64,000 nucleotides of DNA from assembly GCA_965207345.1 (NCBI GenBank), contig OZ242280.1, positions 1,054,001 through 1,118,000 on the forward strand, read 5' to 3'. Source of the DNA: G965207345 sp965207345. GTDB lineage: Bacteria > Pseudomonadota > Gammaproteobacteria > PS1 > Pseudothioglobaceae. How positions within the stretch are numbered: position 1 is the first letter of the stretch; each line of letters begins with the position of its first letter. Shown here one piece after another: positions 63,530 through 64,000 of this stretch. The position numbers and the translations under genes were made by a program. The notes under the pieces were generated by a model, which saw only the letters and a list, made by a program, of their open reading frames with translations, was not told the DNA's origin and ran no database searches.

Positions 63530-64000
63530 CTAAATAGAAGAAATTTTATGTGCATTTTTTTTAAGCCAAGCACTTAAATCTAGGGCGTGCATCCAATCTT
63601 TATTTTTGTTAGAAATATAAACAAAGTCGTCTGTAACTTTATTTCCACCTTTGTGACGCTTAGAATCTAATGACCAATCATAAATTGCAGGCAGAATTTT
63701 GAAATGATGTGCATATTCATAAGTGTAAGGAGCATCTTCTGTGCCAATCATTTGTTCGTGAATTTTTTCACCTGCGCGTACACCAATAATGTGGTGCTTA
63801 GCCTCTGGTGCCACAGCTTTAGCAATATCAGTAATTAACATGGAGGGGATTTTTTTAACATAAATTTCACCACCAAACATATCATCAAAAGTATGCCAAA
63901 CTAGTTTAATAGCTTGCTCTAAACTAATCATAAAACGTGTCATTCTTATATCAGTGATGGGTAATTTTCCTGTATGTTTAAGCGATAAAAAAAATGGAAT
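63530..64000 (-). CDS. pseB: UDP-GlcNAc 4,6-dehydratase (inverting), C-terminal part
   Basis: The frame runs off the window end: about 157 codons remain, starting PFFLSLKHTGKLPITDIRMT and continuing RFMISLEQAIKLVW, EIYVKKIPSMLITDIAKAV and GVRAGEKIHEQMI, which match PseB/FlaA1. The catalytic N-terminal half lies outside. It starts pseudaminic acid synthesis, feeding the fused pseC gene 38 bp downstream. Confidence 0.9.
   Translation of the reverse strand: MPFFLSLKHTGKLPITDIRMTRFMISLEQAIKLVWHTFDDMFGGEIYVKKIPSMLITDIAKAVAPEAKHHIIGVRAGEKIHEQMIGTEDAPYTYEYAHHFKILPAIYDWSLDSKRHKGGNKVTDDFVYISNKNKDWMHALDLSAWLKKNAHKISSI

Noticed and set aside
1..64000. tRNA, rRNA, tmRNA genes and CRISPR arrays
   Set aside because: I looked through the gaps for tRNA T-arm/acceptor patterns and for regular short repeats with spacers; none was found. 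A covariance-model search would be decisive.

Overview
The window is AT-rich chromosomal DNA of a gammaproteobacterium. Gene content supports this: a complete spc/alpha ribosomal block, pcm and nlpD close together, tolQRA, two-subunit glycyl-tRNA synthetase, ratA and smpB head to head, trhO and mpl. Low GC, several decayed genes, loss of domains and gaps in usual gene sets (no surE or rpoS beside pcm/nlpD) suggest a streamlined or host-associated lineage. A sulfur-oxidiser-type clade such as Thioglobaceae is plausible but not shown by the sequence.

Layout. 1-11.5 kb: the end of the S10 operon, the spc operon (rplN to rpmJ, with secY) and the alpha operon (rpsM to rplQ, with rpoA), continued by rpsU and a YqeY-like gene. 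A good promoter lies before rpsM. 11.5-14.5 kb: mpl and msrB, then a gene-poor stretch with a decayed phage gene. 14.5-24 kb: cca with its HD domain lost, then on the minus strand rplS, xerD and a long run glyQ-pcm-DedA-nlpD-mscS-miaB-ybeZ. 24-28.8 kb: tolQRA, a lone Xre/MbcA-type antitoxin-like gene coupled to tolA, and glyS.

28.8-33.1 kb: a foreign, GC-richer segment carrying a broken single-chain restriction-modification enzyme. It is bounded by 31-bp inverted repeats (30/31 identical) and a 6-bp direct repeat. Removing the segment with one 6-bp copy restores the start of a PGPGW-type membrane protein gene next to glyS, so the segment looks like a true transposition-like insertion, although no transposase is visible in it. 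33.2-40.8 kb: housekeeping genes (DUF2062, trhO, a methyltransferase, grxD, a polysaccharide deacetylase, ratA/smpB, map, htpX).

40.9-64 kb: a surface-glycan locus almost entirely on the minus strand. All six pseudaminic acid steps are present (pseB partial, pseC, pseH, pseG, pseI, pseF). With them are an aldo/keto reductase, a class III aminotransferase, an extra GNAT enzyme, an AAC(3)-type acetyltransferase, five methyltransferases, a DUF4910 protein, a Wzx-type flippase, a PFTS-motif protein, a TIGR04326-like protein and two coupled proteins I cannot identify. pseC is fused behind an RmlD-like reductase. A 277-bp direct repeat of the pseI 5' end brackets a three-gene modification cassette (DUF4910, TylF-like, AAC(3)-like). 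Recombination across it would remove the cassette and leave an intact pseI. Relics of a KdsB-like cytidylyltransferase and a HAD phosphatase show past remodelling.
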